The translations under genes and the position numbers were made by a program. This document shows, in pieces, positions 48,418-61,978 of a stretch of DNA of 64,000 nucleotides. A model generated the notes under the pieces. It had not been told where the DNA came from. It saw only the letters and a list, made by a program, of their open reading frames with translations, and searched no databases. Each line of letters begins with the position of its first letter. Within the stretch, counting starts at the first letter, position 1. Source of the DNA: Streptomonospora sp. PA3 (GTDB lineage Bacteria; Actinomycetota; Actinomycetes; Streptosporangiales; Streptosporangiaceae); contig NZ_VTZW01000020.1 in NCBI RefSeq assembly GCF_009728995.1, forward strand, positions 62,001 through 126,000. Direction: 5' to 3'.

Positions 48418-50031
48418 ATGCACGCATCCCGCACCCTGTTGGCGACCGCGCTCGCCTCGATACTCCTCGTGCTCTCCCTGTCACTGCCCGCATCGACCGC
48501 CCTTGCCGACACCGCGACCGGCGCCCGGATCGCCTACCGCACCATCCCCGGCCACGGCGGCATCGACCTGCGGGCCATGGTCATCACCCCGACCGGCTAC
48601 GACGGCCCCCGGCCGCTGCTGGTGATGCCTGCGGCCTGGTCCACCAACAACCTGCTCTACGTCGGCGCCGCCAAGCGGCTGGCCTACGAATCGGGATACC
48701 AGGTCGTCAGCTACACCTCCCGCGGATTCTGGGACTCCGGCGGCGAGATCGAGGTCGCCGGGCCCCAGGACGTCGCCGACGCCCGCGCGGTCATCGACTG
48801 GGCGCTGCGCGAGACCGACGCCGACCCCGAGCGCATCGGCATGGCCGGCATCTCCTACGGCGCCGGGATCAGCCTGCTCACCGCCGCCGCGGACGAGCGC
48901 GTGCGCGCCGTGGGCGCCATGAGCGGCTGGAGCGACCTGGCCGCCTCCCTCTACCCGGGCGAGACCATCAACTTCCAGGCCGTGGAGCTGCTGCTCACCT
49001 CCGCCCACCTCACCGGGCGGCCCGGCGACGACCTGCTGGAGATGGAGTCGGCCTACCGCCGGGGCGACGTCCGGCCCGCGCTGGAACTGGCCCCCGAGCG
49101 CTCCGCGGCCACCAAGCTCGCCGCCCTCAACGCCAGCGGACCCGCCATCATGATCGGCCACGCCTGGAACGACGGCATCTTCCCGCCCAGCCAGCTCACC
49201 GACTTCTACTCCGCCTACACCGGCCCCAAGCGGCTGATGCTCTCGCCGGGCGACCACGCCACCCCCGAGGCCTTCGGCGCGTTCGGGCTGCCCAACGAGA
49301 CCTGGGAGTCGCTGACCCGCTGGTTCGACCACCACCTGCGCGGCGCTGACAACGGCATCGCCGCCGAGGACCCGGTGCGGGTCAAGCCCAACAGCGGCGG
49401 CGACTGGAGGGCCTACCCCGACTGGCAGGCGGTGACCGAGCAGGAGACCACGCTGCACCTGGGCGAACCCGAGCGCTCCTGGAGCAACTGGCAGGCCACC
49501 GGCGGGCTGGAGGCCGAGCCGCGCACCGGCTGGGACTACGGCGTGCGCAGCGGCATCGGCACCACCGCCGAGAGCGGCACGCTGATGCTCAGCGGCGCAC
49601 TGCAGCAGTTCGCCGACATCCCCACCGGGGTCGCGCTGCCGCTGGTGGACCGCCGCCGCGCGGGCGTGTGGACGAGCGAGCCCTACTCCGAGGGAGTGCG
49701 CGTCAGCGGCACGCCGCGCGCCCGACTGACGGTGACGCCCACGGACACCGAGCAGTCGCTCTACGCCTACCTTTATGCCGTCGACAGGCACGGCACCGGG
49801 GCGCTGGTCACCCACAAGCCCGTCACCCTGCGCGGTGCCGAGCCCGGCGAGCCGCAGCGGGTGCGGGTGGAGCTGGAGCCGGTCGTGTGGGACGTCCCGG
49901 CCGGGCACCGCCTGGCGCTGGTCGTCGACACCCGCGACGCCCGCTACACCGACGAATCCGACCTGGGCGAGCGGGTGGTCTTCGGCTCCCCCGAGTCCGC
50001 CCCGTCCACGCTGACGGTGCCCACCGCCTGA
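48418..50031 (+). CDS. Secreted CocE/NonD-type alpha/beta hydrolase
   Basis: This 537-residue protein has a signal peptide (about 1-30, ending STALA). The catalytic domain has nucleophile Ser146 in GMAGISYGAG, an acid in HAWNDGIFPP (about D252) and a His in SPGDHATPE (about 280). The C-terminal half is a jelly-roll of the X-Pro dipeptidyl-peptidase C-terminal type (AYLYAVDRHGTGALVT, VPAGHRLALVVDTRDARYTD). It could hydrolyse esters or peptides outside the cell. Substrate unknown. ATG with GAGG upstream. Confidence 0.86.
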   Translation: MHASRTLLATALASILLVLSLSLPASTALADTATGARIAYRTIPGHGGIDLRAMVITPTGYDGPRPLLVMPAAWSTNNLLYVGAAKRLAYESGYQVVSYTSRGFWDSGGEIEVAGPQDVADARAVIDWALRETDADPERIGMAGISYGAGISLLTAAADERVRAVGAMSGWSDLAASLYPGETINFQAVELLLTSAHLTGRPGDDLLEMESAYRRGDVRPALELAPERSAATKLAALNASGPAIMIGHAWNDGIFPPSQLTDFYSAYTGPKRLMLSPGDHATPEAFGAFGLPNETWESLTRWFDHHLRGADNGIAAEDPVRVKPNSGGDWRAYPDWQAVTEQETTLHLGEPERSWSNWQATGGLEAEPRTGWDYGVRSGIGTTAESGTLMLSGALQQFADIPTGVALPLVDRRRAGVWTSEPYSEGVRVSGTPRARLTVTPTDTEQSLYAYLYAVDRHGTGALVTHKPVTLRGAEPGEPQRVRVELEPVVWDVPAGHRLALVVDTRDARYTDESDLGERVVFGSPESAPSTLTVPTA

Positions 50032-50057
50032 GCGGGCGGCGGGACCCGACGCGAAAA

Positions 50058-50086
50058 CGGGGGCGCCGGCCGTGCCGGCGCCCCCG
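50058..50086. terminator. Bidirectional terminator between hydrolase and exported protein genes
   Basis: A perfect 13-base stem CGGGGGCGCCGGC (50058-50070) with a CGT loop and its complement (50074-50086). AAAA at 50054-50057 supplies a T-run on the minus strand, so it fits best as terminator of the minus gene. Confidence 0.8.
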
Positions 50087-50120
50087 CCCGCGCGCCCGCC
50101 CGGCGGGCCGCGGCCGAGCG

Positions 50121-50876
50121 CTACGTGCGCCGCATGAAGTAGAACATCAGGCCCAGCATCACGATGCCGACGATGACCAGCAGGCCGCCGGCGACGGCGC
50201 CGCCGATCAGCAGCGGCTGCGCCATGCCGCCGTCGGAGGCACCCGCGGCGGGCTCGTCGGTGGTGACGCCGTTGTCGGGGGTCTCCTCGGCCGGGGTCTC
50301 GGTGGGCACCGCCTCGCCGGTGACGGTGACCGTGGCCAGCGAGTCGGTGGTGCTGTCGGGCGAGCAGATGGTGGTCGAGGGTCCGGCGCTCTGCTCGACG
50401 TCGATGGTGATGTCGCCCGGCGCCAGCGTCACCTCGCCCGGCGCGGTGGGCGTGAAGGTGCCCCGCAGCGCCGTCTCGTCGAAGGTCTCCTCGTTGTTGG
50501 TCCCGAATCCGCCCTGGGCCTCGGTGGTGGCGGAGGCGGTCAGCGACGGGGCCGCGTCGCCGCTCAGCGTGACGTCGGCGGTCAGCGTGCCCGAGGTGAT
50601 CTCGCCGCCGTCGGTGTAGGAGTAGTAGTTGTAGTCGCTCGGCTCGACCTGGAACTCGATCTCCTGGCCGACCTCGGCCTCTGCGGGAGCGGCGACGTAG
50701 ATCTCGATGTCCATCGTCTCCGCGAGGTCGCCGGCCTGGTCGTCGCAGGTGTAGCTGTAGGTGGCCGACGAGCCCTCCAAGCTGTCGGCCGCGGCGGCCG
50801 TCGCGCTCAGTGAGTATCCCAGGCCCAGGCAGACGGCGGCGAGCCCGAGGGCTGTGCGGGACATCGTACGGGACAC
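50121..50876 (-). CDS. Exported protein with C-terminal membrane anchor
   Basis: This 251-residue protein has a signal peptide (ending about SATAAAA), a Thr/Glu/Asp-rich beta-type ectodomain with two Cys (YTCDDQ and TTICSPD) that may pair, a Pro/Thr/Glu linker (PTETPAEETPDNGVTTDEP) and a final membrane helix (about 223-247) ending in MRRT. No LPXTG is present. Similar actinobacterial surface proteins exist without known function. GTG start with TTGGAG upstream. Confidence 0.82.
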   Translation of the reverse strand: MSRTMSRTALGLAAVCLGLGYSLSATAAAADSLEGSSATYSYTCDDQAGDLAETMDIEIYVAAPAEAEVGQEIEFQVEPSDYNYYSYTDGGEITSGTLTADVTLSGDAAPSLTASATTEAQGGFGTNNEETFDETALRGTFTPTAPGEVTLAPGDITIDVEQSAGPSTTICSPDSTTDSLATVTVTGEAVPTETPAEETPDNGVTTDEPAAGASDGGMAQPLLIGGAVAGGLLVIVGIVMLGLMFYFMRRT

Positions 50877-51308
50877 GGTTGTCGCTCCAATGAGTCTGAG
50901 GGAAGTGGCAACTGGAATCCGCGCCGCACCACGTGTAGCGACTCAACCAAGGCGGGGAACCGAGCGGTCCTGACAGTGGCGGCGAAGTATGCGGTATGTG
51001 GCAGGAAGACCGGGTCAAGCTACCACGGGCTGCGCAGCGGGCCCTCGCGGCCCGGCGCTGTCACGAAGTGCAATGCTAAGCGAATCGGTTGTCCCGAAAA
51101 GGGATGATTCGCCCTTCGTTACACACACGAGACCGCAGGTCCCAGGGCTTCCCGGGCAGCCGCCCGGCGGCTTGTCCGTTCTTCACCGACTCAGACGCCG
51201 CCGCGCACGGACCGGTTCCCCCCGTTCGCGGGACACCCGGCCCGGCGGCGCGAGACGGCCGGAGGCGGCCCCGGCCGCCCCGGGGCCCGGCCGCCACCCG
51301 CGCCCCCG
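50877..51308. other. Gap between exported protein and osaB
   Basis: No convincing gene in 432 bases. It contains a compound palindrome at 51080-51112: outer arms GCGAATC and GATTCGC, inner TCCC and GGGA. It lies 200 bases past the osaB stop and has no T-run. Confidence 0.5.
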
Positions 51309-51947
51309 CTACTGCGGCCCGCGGATCGCGTCGACCAGGGTGGTCAGCCGCGCCACCGACCGGTCGAGGTCGCGGACCGCCTCGATCGTGCTCGGGTCGG
51401 AGTCGTGCTCCTCGGTGACGATCCGCTCCCGCAGCGACTCCAGGTTGGCGGTGATGTCGGCGACCCGGCGGGAGAGCTGCTCGGCCACCGGCGCCGCCGC
51501 CTCGCCGGTCTCGGCGGCCAGGTCGCGCTGCAGCATCTGCGACTGCGTGCGCAGGCGCTGCTTGATCTGGTGCAGCTCCACGAACACCTCGACCTTGGAG
51601 CGCAGCACCCACGGATCGAAGGGCTTGGTCAGGTAGTCGATCGCCCGCGAGGCGTACCCGCGGAAGACCCGGTGCCGGTCGATGCCGGCACCGGTGAGGA
51701 AGATGATCGGGACGTCCTTGGTCTTCTCCCGCTGCTTGATGTGGGAGGCGGTCTCGAACCCGTCCATGCCCGGCATCACAACGTCGAGCAGGATGACCGC
51801 GAACTCGTCCTCGAGGAGCGCCTTCAAGGCCGCCTCTCCCGAGTTCGCCCGGACCAGGTTCTGGTCCAGGGACGTGAGGATGGCCTCCAGGGCCGTGAGG
51901 TTCTCGTCGCGGTCGTCCACGAGGAGGATGTTGGCCTTCTGCGGCAC
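51309..51947 (-). CDS. osaB: Response regulator with coiled-coil output, OsaB-like
   Basis: This 212-residue protein has a receiver domain (1-125) with acidic pair DD (11-12), phospho-acceptor D55 in VILLDVVMPG and K in DYLTKPFDPW. The output is not a DNA-binding domain but a coiled coil (about 125-205; LHQIKQRLRTQSQMLQRDL). This is the layout of Streptomyces OsaB, needed for osmoadaptation. GTG start with AGGAG upstream, 17 bases after osaA. Confidence 0.82.
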   Translation of the reverse strand: MPQKANILLVDDRDENLTALEAILTSLDQNLVRANSGEAALKALLEDEFAVILLDVVMPGMDGFETASHIKQREKTKDVPIIFLTGAGIDRHRVFRGYASRAIDYLTKPFDPWVLRSKVEVFVELHQIKQRLRTQSQMLQRDLAAETGEAAAPVAEQLSRRVADITANLESLRERIVTEEHDSDPSTIEAVRDLDRSVARLTTLVDAIRGPQ

Positions 51948-51964
51948 GTCTTCTGCTCCTGCTC

Positions 51965-56266
<4,302 letters not shown>

Positions 56267-56633
56267 TGATCCCCTCCTCATACTGCTCACTACGGGCATC
56301 TCGGCCGGTGGGGGACCGGGGCCGCCTGGTCGGGGCGTGATCCCAGGTGGCAGGATCGTCGCCCGTGGTCATCGACGCACCGTACCGTGATGGACGATGG
56401 CCGTACCAGACGTCAGCCGAGATGGACCGCGATGCTCCAGGTTATGCGGCCCGACCGCTCACTAGACGAACGTTCTGAGATCATGACTTGGTTGCTCTTC
56501 CCACTGTGCCCGCTCCAGGGGGCTCCTGCGGACACCGCGGGCGGTCGCCGGCCGAACGGCCGGGGGGCCGGCACCGCGGTGGTCGCGTCTTCGCGGGCCG
56601 CCTCCCTCGACTTCCCAACCGTACGGCTTCACG
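56267..56633. other. Divergent osaA-osaC control region
   Basis: No gene. It must hold promoters for both directions. CGAACGTTCTGAG (56467-56479) lies in the middle and resembles the motif 16 bases upstream of ectA. I found no SigB-type GTTT/GGGTAT pair here. Confidence 0.55.
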
Positions 56634-58829
56634 ATGCCAGATGAGACGATGAAGGTCGCCCGGCGCGAGTTCTCGCCCACCCCCGGCACCGCGGGCGAGG
56701 CCCGCGGCTTCGTGCGCGACACCCTCAGCGAATGGGGCGCCGACCAGTCCGCCGACGACATCGTCCTGCTCGTCAGTGAGCTGGTCACCAACGCGGTGGT
56801 GCACGCCGAGAGCGTGCTGGAGCTGGTTGTGCGCCGCCTGCCCGAGGCGGTCGAGGTGGTCGTCGCCGACCGGGTCCCCGAGCGCGCCGTCCCCCAGGCG
56901 GGTTCGCTCTCGGTGGACACCTCCCCCGCCGCAGACCCCGGCCGCAGCGGCGGGCTGGGCCTGGCGCTGGCCGCGGCGATCGCCACCAGCTGGGGCGTCA
57001 GCTACAGCAAGGACGACAAGGCCGTCTGGTTCCGCATCCAGGACGAGACCGCCGAGAGCCCGGACGCCTCCGGGGGCGCGCTGGAGCCGCCGGCGCCGGT
57101 GCGCCCGACCCGGCGGCGCCCCAGCCGGCCCAACCCCTGGGCCGCGCTGGACGCGGCCCTGTCCGCGCGGCTGCCGATGCCCGAACTACTCGACCGCATC
57201 GTGGAGTACGCGCGCTCGGCGCTGGGCGGCGACGCCGCCTACATCGCGCTGGCCACCACCGACGAGACCGAGTGGGACCTGCGCGCCGCCACGGGGCTGA
57301 CCGACGAGCCCTGGCGGCCCTTCCGCAGCCGCACCGAGGAGACCTTCCCCTCCGTGGCACCGGCGCCCGGGGCGATCATCAACGACGACCTGATGATCGC
57401 GCGGGCCCACCGCGGCAAGCTGGCCCAGGCCGGGATGCGCTCCCTGGTGACGGCGCCGCTGATCGTCGACGGCCGCATCACCGGCCTGATCGGCGTGGCC
57501 TCGCGGCGCATCCGGCACTTCGGCGACACCGCCGCCAAGCGCCTGCAGGACGGGGCCGACCGCATCGCGCTGCCCATCGAGCGGGCGCGGCTGGCCGAGG
57601 TCGAGCTGGCCCGGCGCGCGAGTCTGAGCTTCCTGGCCGAGGCCAGCGACCTGCTCACCGGAACGCTCGACGAGCAGATGACCGCGGCGCTGGCCGCCCA
57701 GCTGGTGGCCTCGCGGCTGGGCAGCTGGTGCGCGGTGCACTCCACCAGCGAACTGGGTTCCACGCGGCTGATGCACACCATCCACCGCAACGAGAACTAC
57801 AACGACGTGCTGCGCACGCTGCTGACCGAGCTGCCGCCGCCCGTCCAGCGCGAACCCCGCCCGCTGTGGAGCCGCGAGATGCTCTCGGCGGCCGGGCTGG
57901 TCGACGAACTGCTGATGGAGCTGGCCGAGGGACCGGCGATAAGCGTGCCGCTGGTGGCCCACGGCCAGACGCTCGGCCGCCTGACGCTGGGCAAGGACGC
58001 CGACGCCGACTTCACCCGCGACGACGTCGACGTGGTCGACGACCTCGCCCGCCGGGTGTCCTCGGCCATGGAGAACGCGCGGCTGTATGCGGGCCAGACC
58101 TCGATGAGCGAGGCGCTGCAGCGCAGCCTGCTGCCGGCCAAGGAGAAGGAGCCGGCCATCCCCGGCGTCGACCACGCGGTGTTCTACCGCTCGGCCGACG
58201 AGCGCACGGTGGTGGGCGGCGACTTCTACGACGTCTTCGCCACCGACGGCCGGTGGTGCTTCGCGATCGGCGACGTGTGCGGCACCGGCCCCGCGGCCGC
58301 CGCCGTCACCGGCCTGGCCCGGCACACCCTGCGTGCGCTGGCCCGCGAGGGGTTCTCCCCGGCCCACATCATGGACCGGCTGAACAAGGCCATCCTCGAC
58401 GAGAACACCAGCACCCGGTTCCTGACGATGCTCTACGGCGAGCTGACGCCGCTGGGCGCGCCGGGGCAGGGCATGCGGTTGCGCCTGGTCTCGGCGGGCC
58501 ACCCGCTGCCGCTGCGGCTCAACCAGAAGGGCGAGGTCGACTCCATGGGCACCTCGCAGCCGCTGCTGGGCGCGTTCGAGGACGTGGACTTCTTCACCGA
58601 GACACTGGAGATCGGCTCCGGCGACGTGCTGCTGGCGGTCACCGACGGCGTGACCGAGCGCCGCAACGGCACGGAGATGCTCGGCGACGAAGGACTGATG
58701 AAGATCTTCGCCAACTGCTCGGGGCTGACGGCCCAGGCCGTGATCGTGCGCATCGACCGCGACCTGGAGGAGTTCGCCCCCGGCGGGCACACCGACGACA
58801 CGGCGATGCTGGTGCTGCGGTTCCTGTGA
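56634..58829 (+). CDS. osaC: RsbW-GAF-GAF-PP2C multidomain regulator, OsaC-like
   Basis: This 731-residue protein starts with an RsbW-like HATPase (about 8-135; VSELVTNAVVHAESVLELVV, GLGLALAAAIATSW). Two GAF-like domains follow (about 170-325 and 335-490), then a SpoIIE-type PP2C phosphatase (about 510-730; VVGGDFYDVF, IGDVCGTGPAAAAVTG, AVTDGVTERRNG, DDTAMLVLRF). Streptomyces OsaC has the same ends, with PAS and GAF between, and controls SigB after osmotic shock. It is divergent from osaA, completing an osaCAB locus. ATG 56634; a second ATG at 56649 is possible. Confidence 0.84.
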   Translation: MPDETMKVARREFSPTPGTAGEARGFVRDTLSEWGADQSADDIVLLVSELVTNAVVHAESVLELVVRRLPEAVEVVVADRVPERAVPQAGSLSVDTSPAADPGRSGGLGLALAAAIATSWGVSYSKDDKAVWFRIQDETAESPDASGGALEPPAPVRPTRRRPSRPNPWAALDAALSARLPMPELLDRIVEYARSALGGDAAYIALATTDETEWDLRAATGLTDEPWRPFRSRTEETFPSVAPAPGAIINDDLMIARAHRGKLAQAGMRSLVTAPLIVDGRITGLIGVASRRIRHFGDTAAKRLQDGADRIALPIERARLAEVELARRASLSFLAEASDLLTGTLDEQMTAALAAQLVASRLGSWCAVHSTSELGSTRLMHTIHRNENYNDVLRTLLTELPPPVQREPRPLWSREMLSAAGLVDELLMELAEGPAISVPLVAHGQTLGRLTLGKDADADFTRDDVDVVDDLARRVSSAMENARLYAGQTSMSEALQRSLLPAKEKEPAIPGVDHAVFYRSADERTVVGGDFYDVFATDGRWCFAIGDVCGTGPAAAAVTGLARHTLRALAREGFSPAHIMDRLNKAILDENTSTRFLTMLYGELTPLGAPGQGMRLRLVSAGHPLPLRLNQKGEVDSMGTSQPLLGAFEDVDFFTETLEIGSGDVLLAVTDGVTERRNGTEMLGDEGLMKIFANCSGLTAQAVIVRIDRDLEEFAPGGHTDDTAMLVLRFL

Positions 58830-58830
58830 A

Positions 58831-58857
58831 GGGGCGCGGTTCGCGGTCGCGCGCCCT
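58831..58857. terminator. Hairpin between osaC and the response regulator gene
   Basis: GGGCGCG (58832-58838) pairs with CGCGCCC (58850-58856) between two convergent genes. No T-run. Confidence 0.5.
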
Positions 58858-58872
58858 CCGCAGAACCGGCCT

Positions 58873-59478
58873 TTAGAGCCAGCCCATCTCCTGGGCGGTG
58901 CGGATGGCCGCCAGGCGGTTGCCGGCGCCGGTCTTGGTGATGGCGCTGGAGAGGTAGTTGCGCACGGTGCCCTCGCTCAGGTGCAGCGCCCGGGCGATGG
59001 CGCCCACCGGCCTTCCCTCCGAAGCCGCGCGCAGCACCTCGGTCTCCCTGGCGGTCAGCGGGTTCTCTCCCGACGCCATGGCCGCGGCGGCGAGCTCGGT
59101 GTCGATGTAGCGGCCGCCGCCGTGCACCTTGCGGATCGCGCCGGCGAGCTCGTCGACCGGGGCGTCCTTGGCCAGGAAGCCGCGCGCGCCGGCGGCCAGG
59201 GCCCGGCGCAGATAGCCGGGCCTGCCGAAGCTCGTCAGCATCAGCACGCCGCACCCGGAAGCCTCGCGCTGCAGGTCGGCGGCGACGTCCAGCCCGCCCT
59301 TGCCGGGCATCTCGATGTCGAGGACGGCGATGTCGGCGTTCTCCCGCGTGACCGCCGGCACCACCTCGTCGCCCCGCCCGACCTGGGCGGCCACCTCCAG
59401 GTCCGGCTCCAGCCCGAGCAGCGCCGCGATCGCGCCGCGGACCAGGTGCTCGTCGTCGGCGAGAACGACTCGGATCAC
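58873..59478 (-). CDS. NarL/DesR-type response regulator
   Basis: This 201-residue regulator has a receiver domain with LADDEHLVRG, phospho-acceptor D54 in AVLDIEMPGKGG and LAKDAPVDELA, and a LuxR-type HTH (LTARETEVLRAASEGRPVGA, then LHLSEGTVRNYLSSAITKTG). The GTG start overlaps the stop of its kinase gene (GTGA). It probably controls the ABC exporter upstream in the same run. Confidence 0.93.
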   Translation of the reverse strand: MIRVVLADDEHLVRGAIAALLGLEPDLEVAAQVGRGDEVVPAVTRENADIAVLDIEMPGKGGLDVAADLQREASGCGVLMLTSFGRPGYLRRALAAGARGFLAKDAPVDELAGAIRKVHGGGRYIDTELAAAAMASGENPLTARETEVLRAASEGRPVGAIARALHLSEGTVRNYLSSAITKTGAGNRLAAIRTAQEMGWL

Positions 59479-60779
59479 GCGGTCACGTCCTCTCTGCCCG
59501 GCAGGCCGGCCGGCTCGTGCTCCCCCTCGCGTACGGGCCCCTCCGGCAGCGGCAGCACCGCCCGCAGCAGGAAGCCGTCCTGGCCGGCGGTGGGGCCGGC
59601 GGTGAGCGCTCCCCCGGCGGCGGCGACCCGCTCGGAGAGCCCGCTCAGCCCGTTGCCGAAGGACGCGGCGGCCTCGCCGGACCGCTGGGCCCCGTCGTTG
59701 AAGACCTCGGTGACCAGCGTGGCGCCGTCCCGCCGCAGGGCGACCGAGCAGCGCCGGGCCGAGCTGTGCCGCAGCACGTTGGTGGTGCCCTCGCGCACCA
59801 CCCAGGACGCGATGGCGCGCTGCTCGGCGGGGACGTCGACGTCGGCGCCGGAGACCGTGCAGCGCACCCCCGCGGCGGTGAGGACGGCCTGGACGCCGGC
59901 GGTCTCGGCGGCCAGATCGACGTCGCGGTAGCCGGTGACGGCCGCGCGCACCTCGCGCAGCGCGTCGCGGGCCAGGTGCTGCACGGCGCTCATCTCCCGA
60001 GCGGCGCCCTCGGGGTCCTTCGCGGCCAGCCGGGCGGCCAGCTCGCTCTTGACCGCCAGCGCGGAGAGGCTGTGGCCGAGCAGGTCGTGCATGTCGCGGG
60101 AGAAGCGCAGCCGCTCCTCGGAGACCGCCAGGCGCGCCTGGGCCTCGCGGGCGGCGTGCGCCTCGGTCACGACGTCCCAGAGCAGGATGACGGCGGCGTT
60201 GCTGGCCAGCATGACGAGCCAGACGATCAGCTGGACGCCCGCCAGCCAGCAGGCGAGGAAGACCTGCACGGGAGTGGGCGCGTCCCGCGTCGCCAGCAGC
60301 AAGGGCGGCAGGCCGGCCGCGATCATCAGCGCGGCATAGCCCGCCTTGTGCCGGCGCCGGCCCGTGACGGCGACGCTGGCGGCCCAGAACTGCGTCGCGC
60401 CCAGCGCGAACGGGTTGGGGCCGAGCAGCCCGACCATGGCCAGCAGCGCCAGGTAGGAGAGCACGACGTCGCGGCGGAGCCCGGTATCCGGCCGGTCGAT
60501 GCGGGTGCGGATGACCCGCATCGAAAGGTAGGCCAGCAGCACCGAGCACGCCACGCCGGCGGCCGCGAGCACGCCGCTCAGCGCCCCGGGCGCCCGGCTG
60601 GCGAAAGAGGCCAGCTCGGAGGTCTGCATATCGATGCCCGCCACCACCGCCATCAACGCGCTGAGCACGCAGAACAGCGGAGTGCACAGCGACATCAGCA
60701 GCACGATGCGCCGCGCGAGGTCGATCCTGCGCCGCATCCGGTCCGTGTCGCCCAGCGCGGCGGTGCCGTCTCCGGTCAC
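59475..60779 (-). CDS. DesK-type sensor histidine kinase
   Basis: This 434-residue kinase has five or six N-terminal membrane helices (about 20-205), a short coiled coil, HisKA_3 with the His in RFSRDMHDLLGHSLSAL (about 230), and a HATPase with VVREGTTNVLRHSSARR and FGNGLSGLSERV. There is no periplasmic sensor loop of size, so it probably senses the membrane. GTG start with GAAGGGGG upstream. It lies 220 bases after the permease gene. Confidence 0.93.
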   Translation of the reverse strand: MTGDGTAALGDTDRMRRRIDLARRIVLLMSLCTPLFCVLSALMAVVAGIDMQTSELASFASRAPGALSGVLAAAGVACSVLLAYLSMRVIRTRIDRPDTGLRRDVVLSYLALLAMVGLLGPNPFALGATQFWAASVAVTGRRRHKAGYAALMIAAGLPPLLLATRDAPTPVQVFLACWLAGVQLIVWLVMLASNAAVILLWDVVTEAHAAREAQARLAVSEERLRFSRDMHDLLGHSLSALAVKSELAARLAAKDPEGAAREMSAVQHLARDALREVRAAVTGYRDVDLAAETAGVQAVLTAAGVRCTVSGADVDVPAEQRAIASWVVREGTTNVLRHSSARRCSVALRRDGATLVTEVFNDGAQRSGEAAASFGNGLSGLSERVAAAGGALTAGPTAGQDGFLLRAVLPLPEGPVREGEHEPAGLPGREDVTA

Positions 60780-60999
60780 GCGCCCACCCCCTTCGCCTGC
60801 CGTGCCGGTCTCCGCGTGCCGGCCTGGAAGGGCCTGCGGTGCGCTTCGACGCGCCGCCCTCCCTCCGACCCGAACACACTAAGCGTCGTGCGGCGCGCGG
60901 ACGGCGGTGCGCGGCGGACGGCCGGGTGGCCGGCCGGCCGCCGCGCTTTCCGCAGGCGGGTGCGCGCCCGTCCGCCCGCCTGCGGAGTCTGCGCGGCGC

Positions 61000-61866
61000 T
61001 CACTTGGGCTGGCGGGGATCCCAGCGGAAATAGCGCAGCGAGAGGACCGCGAGCGCCGCCCAGACCAGGACCACCGCCGCGGACGGCAGCGCCGCCGTCC
61101 ACAGCTCGATGCCGGAGGCCGGATCCGCCCCCGGGACTCCGCCGAAGACGTCGAGGCCGAGGTAGCCCGCGCGCAGCAACTCCACCGCGGGGGCCATCGG
61201 CAGCAGCCGCGCTGCGGTCGCCAGGCCCTCGGGCAGCACCTCCAAGGGGAGCATCAGGCCGCTGGAGAGGTAGAGCACCAGGAAGGGGAGCATGCTGATC
61301 ATCTGGGCGCTCTCGGCGTTGCGCGCGAACCGCGTGGAGGCGGCGCCCAGCAGGGCCATGGTCACGGTCGTCACCAGGACGGTGGCCGCGACCATGACCG
61401 GGTCGGCCGGCAGCCGGTCGAACCCGGCGGCCAGTACCGCGGCGACCACGGCCGTCAGCACCGCGACCACCGCCACCACCGACAGCGTGGTCGCCCCGAA
61501 CAGGGCGGCGGGAGCGACCCCGCTGGCGCGGAAGCGCTTGAGGATCAGCTGTTCGCGGCGGGCCGCGTAGATGTTGGAGACGTGCATGACGCCGATCATC
61601 ATCGCGATGACGGCCGGGGTGCCGGCGAGCGACAGCTCCGCCAGGTCGACGCCGGGGACCGGCGACTCCCCCTGGGAGATCACCGCGATGCCGACGAAGA
61701 ACAGCGGGAACAGCACGAAGAACAGCGCGGTGCGGTACCGGTGGATCAGCGTGAACTCGGTGCGGGTCAGCCGCAGCGCCTGGCGGACGGTACTGACAGG
61801 GCTGCGCGGCGGGGCCTGCCCGATCCCGTCCCGCCGTTCGGCGGCCTGCTCGGTGGTGGGGCTCAT
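61000..61866 (-). CDS. ABC-2 type exporter permease
   Basis: This 288-residue membrane protein has six helices, the cytoplasmic loop ANIYAARREQLILKRFRASG-like segment (SNIYAARREQLILKRFRASG) and GLMLPLEVLPEGL near the C-terminus, typical of ABC-2 permeases. ATG with GAGGAA upstream. Pairs with the ATPase gene just upstream; drug or lipid export is usual, substrate unknown. Confidence 0.9.
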   Translation of the reverse strand: MSPTTEQAAERRDGIGQAPPRSPVSTVRQALRLTRTEFTLIHRYRTALFFVLFPLFFVGIAVISQGESPVPGVDLAELSLAGTPAVIAMMIGVMHVSNIYAARREQLILKRFRASGVAPAALFGATTLSVVAVVAVLTAVVAAVLAAGFDRLPADPVMVAATVLVTTVTMALLGAASTRFARNAESAQMISMLPFLVLYLSSGLMLPLEVLPEGLATAARLLPMAPAVELLRAGYLGLDVFGGVPGADPASGIELWTAALPSAAVVLVWAALAVLSLRYFRWDPRQPK

Positions 61867-61909
61867 CGTCGGTTCCTCTGCGAATGGCGGCGAGTGGAAA
61901 GGGGGCGCA

Positions 61910-61937
61910 CAGCGCCTCCGTGAGGGGCGGTGGCGGG
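61910..61937 (+). repeat. Fragment of the palindromic element module
   Basis: Twenty-seven of 28 bases match the module that is tandemly repeated at 11077-11277 (core CTCCGT-AGGGGCGGTGGCGG with G for T). It lies in the gap between the ABC ATPase and permease genes. Confidence 0.85.
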
Positions 61938-61978
61938 CGGTCGCCGGCGGCTGCGCGCCCGGCGGGCCGCCCGGCGGC

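Noticed and set aside
51076..51612. Gene antisense to the end of osaB
   Set aside because: The frame is Ala/Gly/Arg-rich with no motif, and osaB on the same strand has clear receiver and coiled-coil parts.
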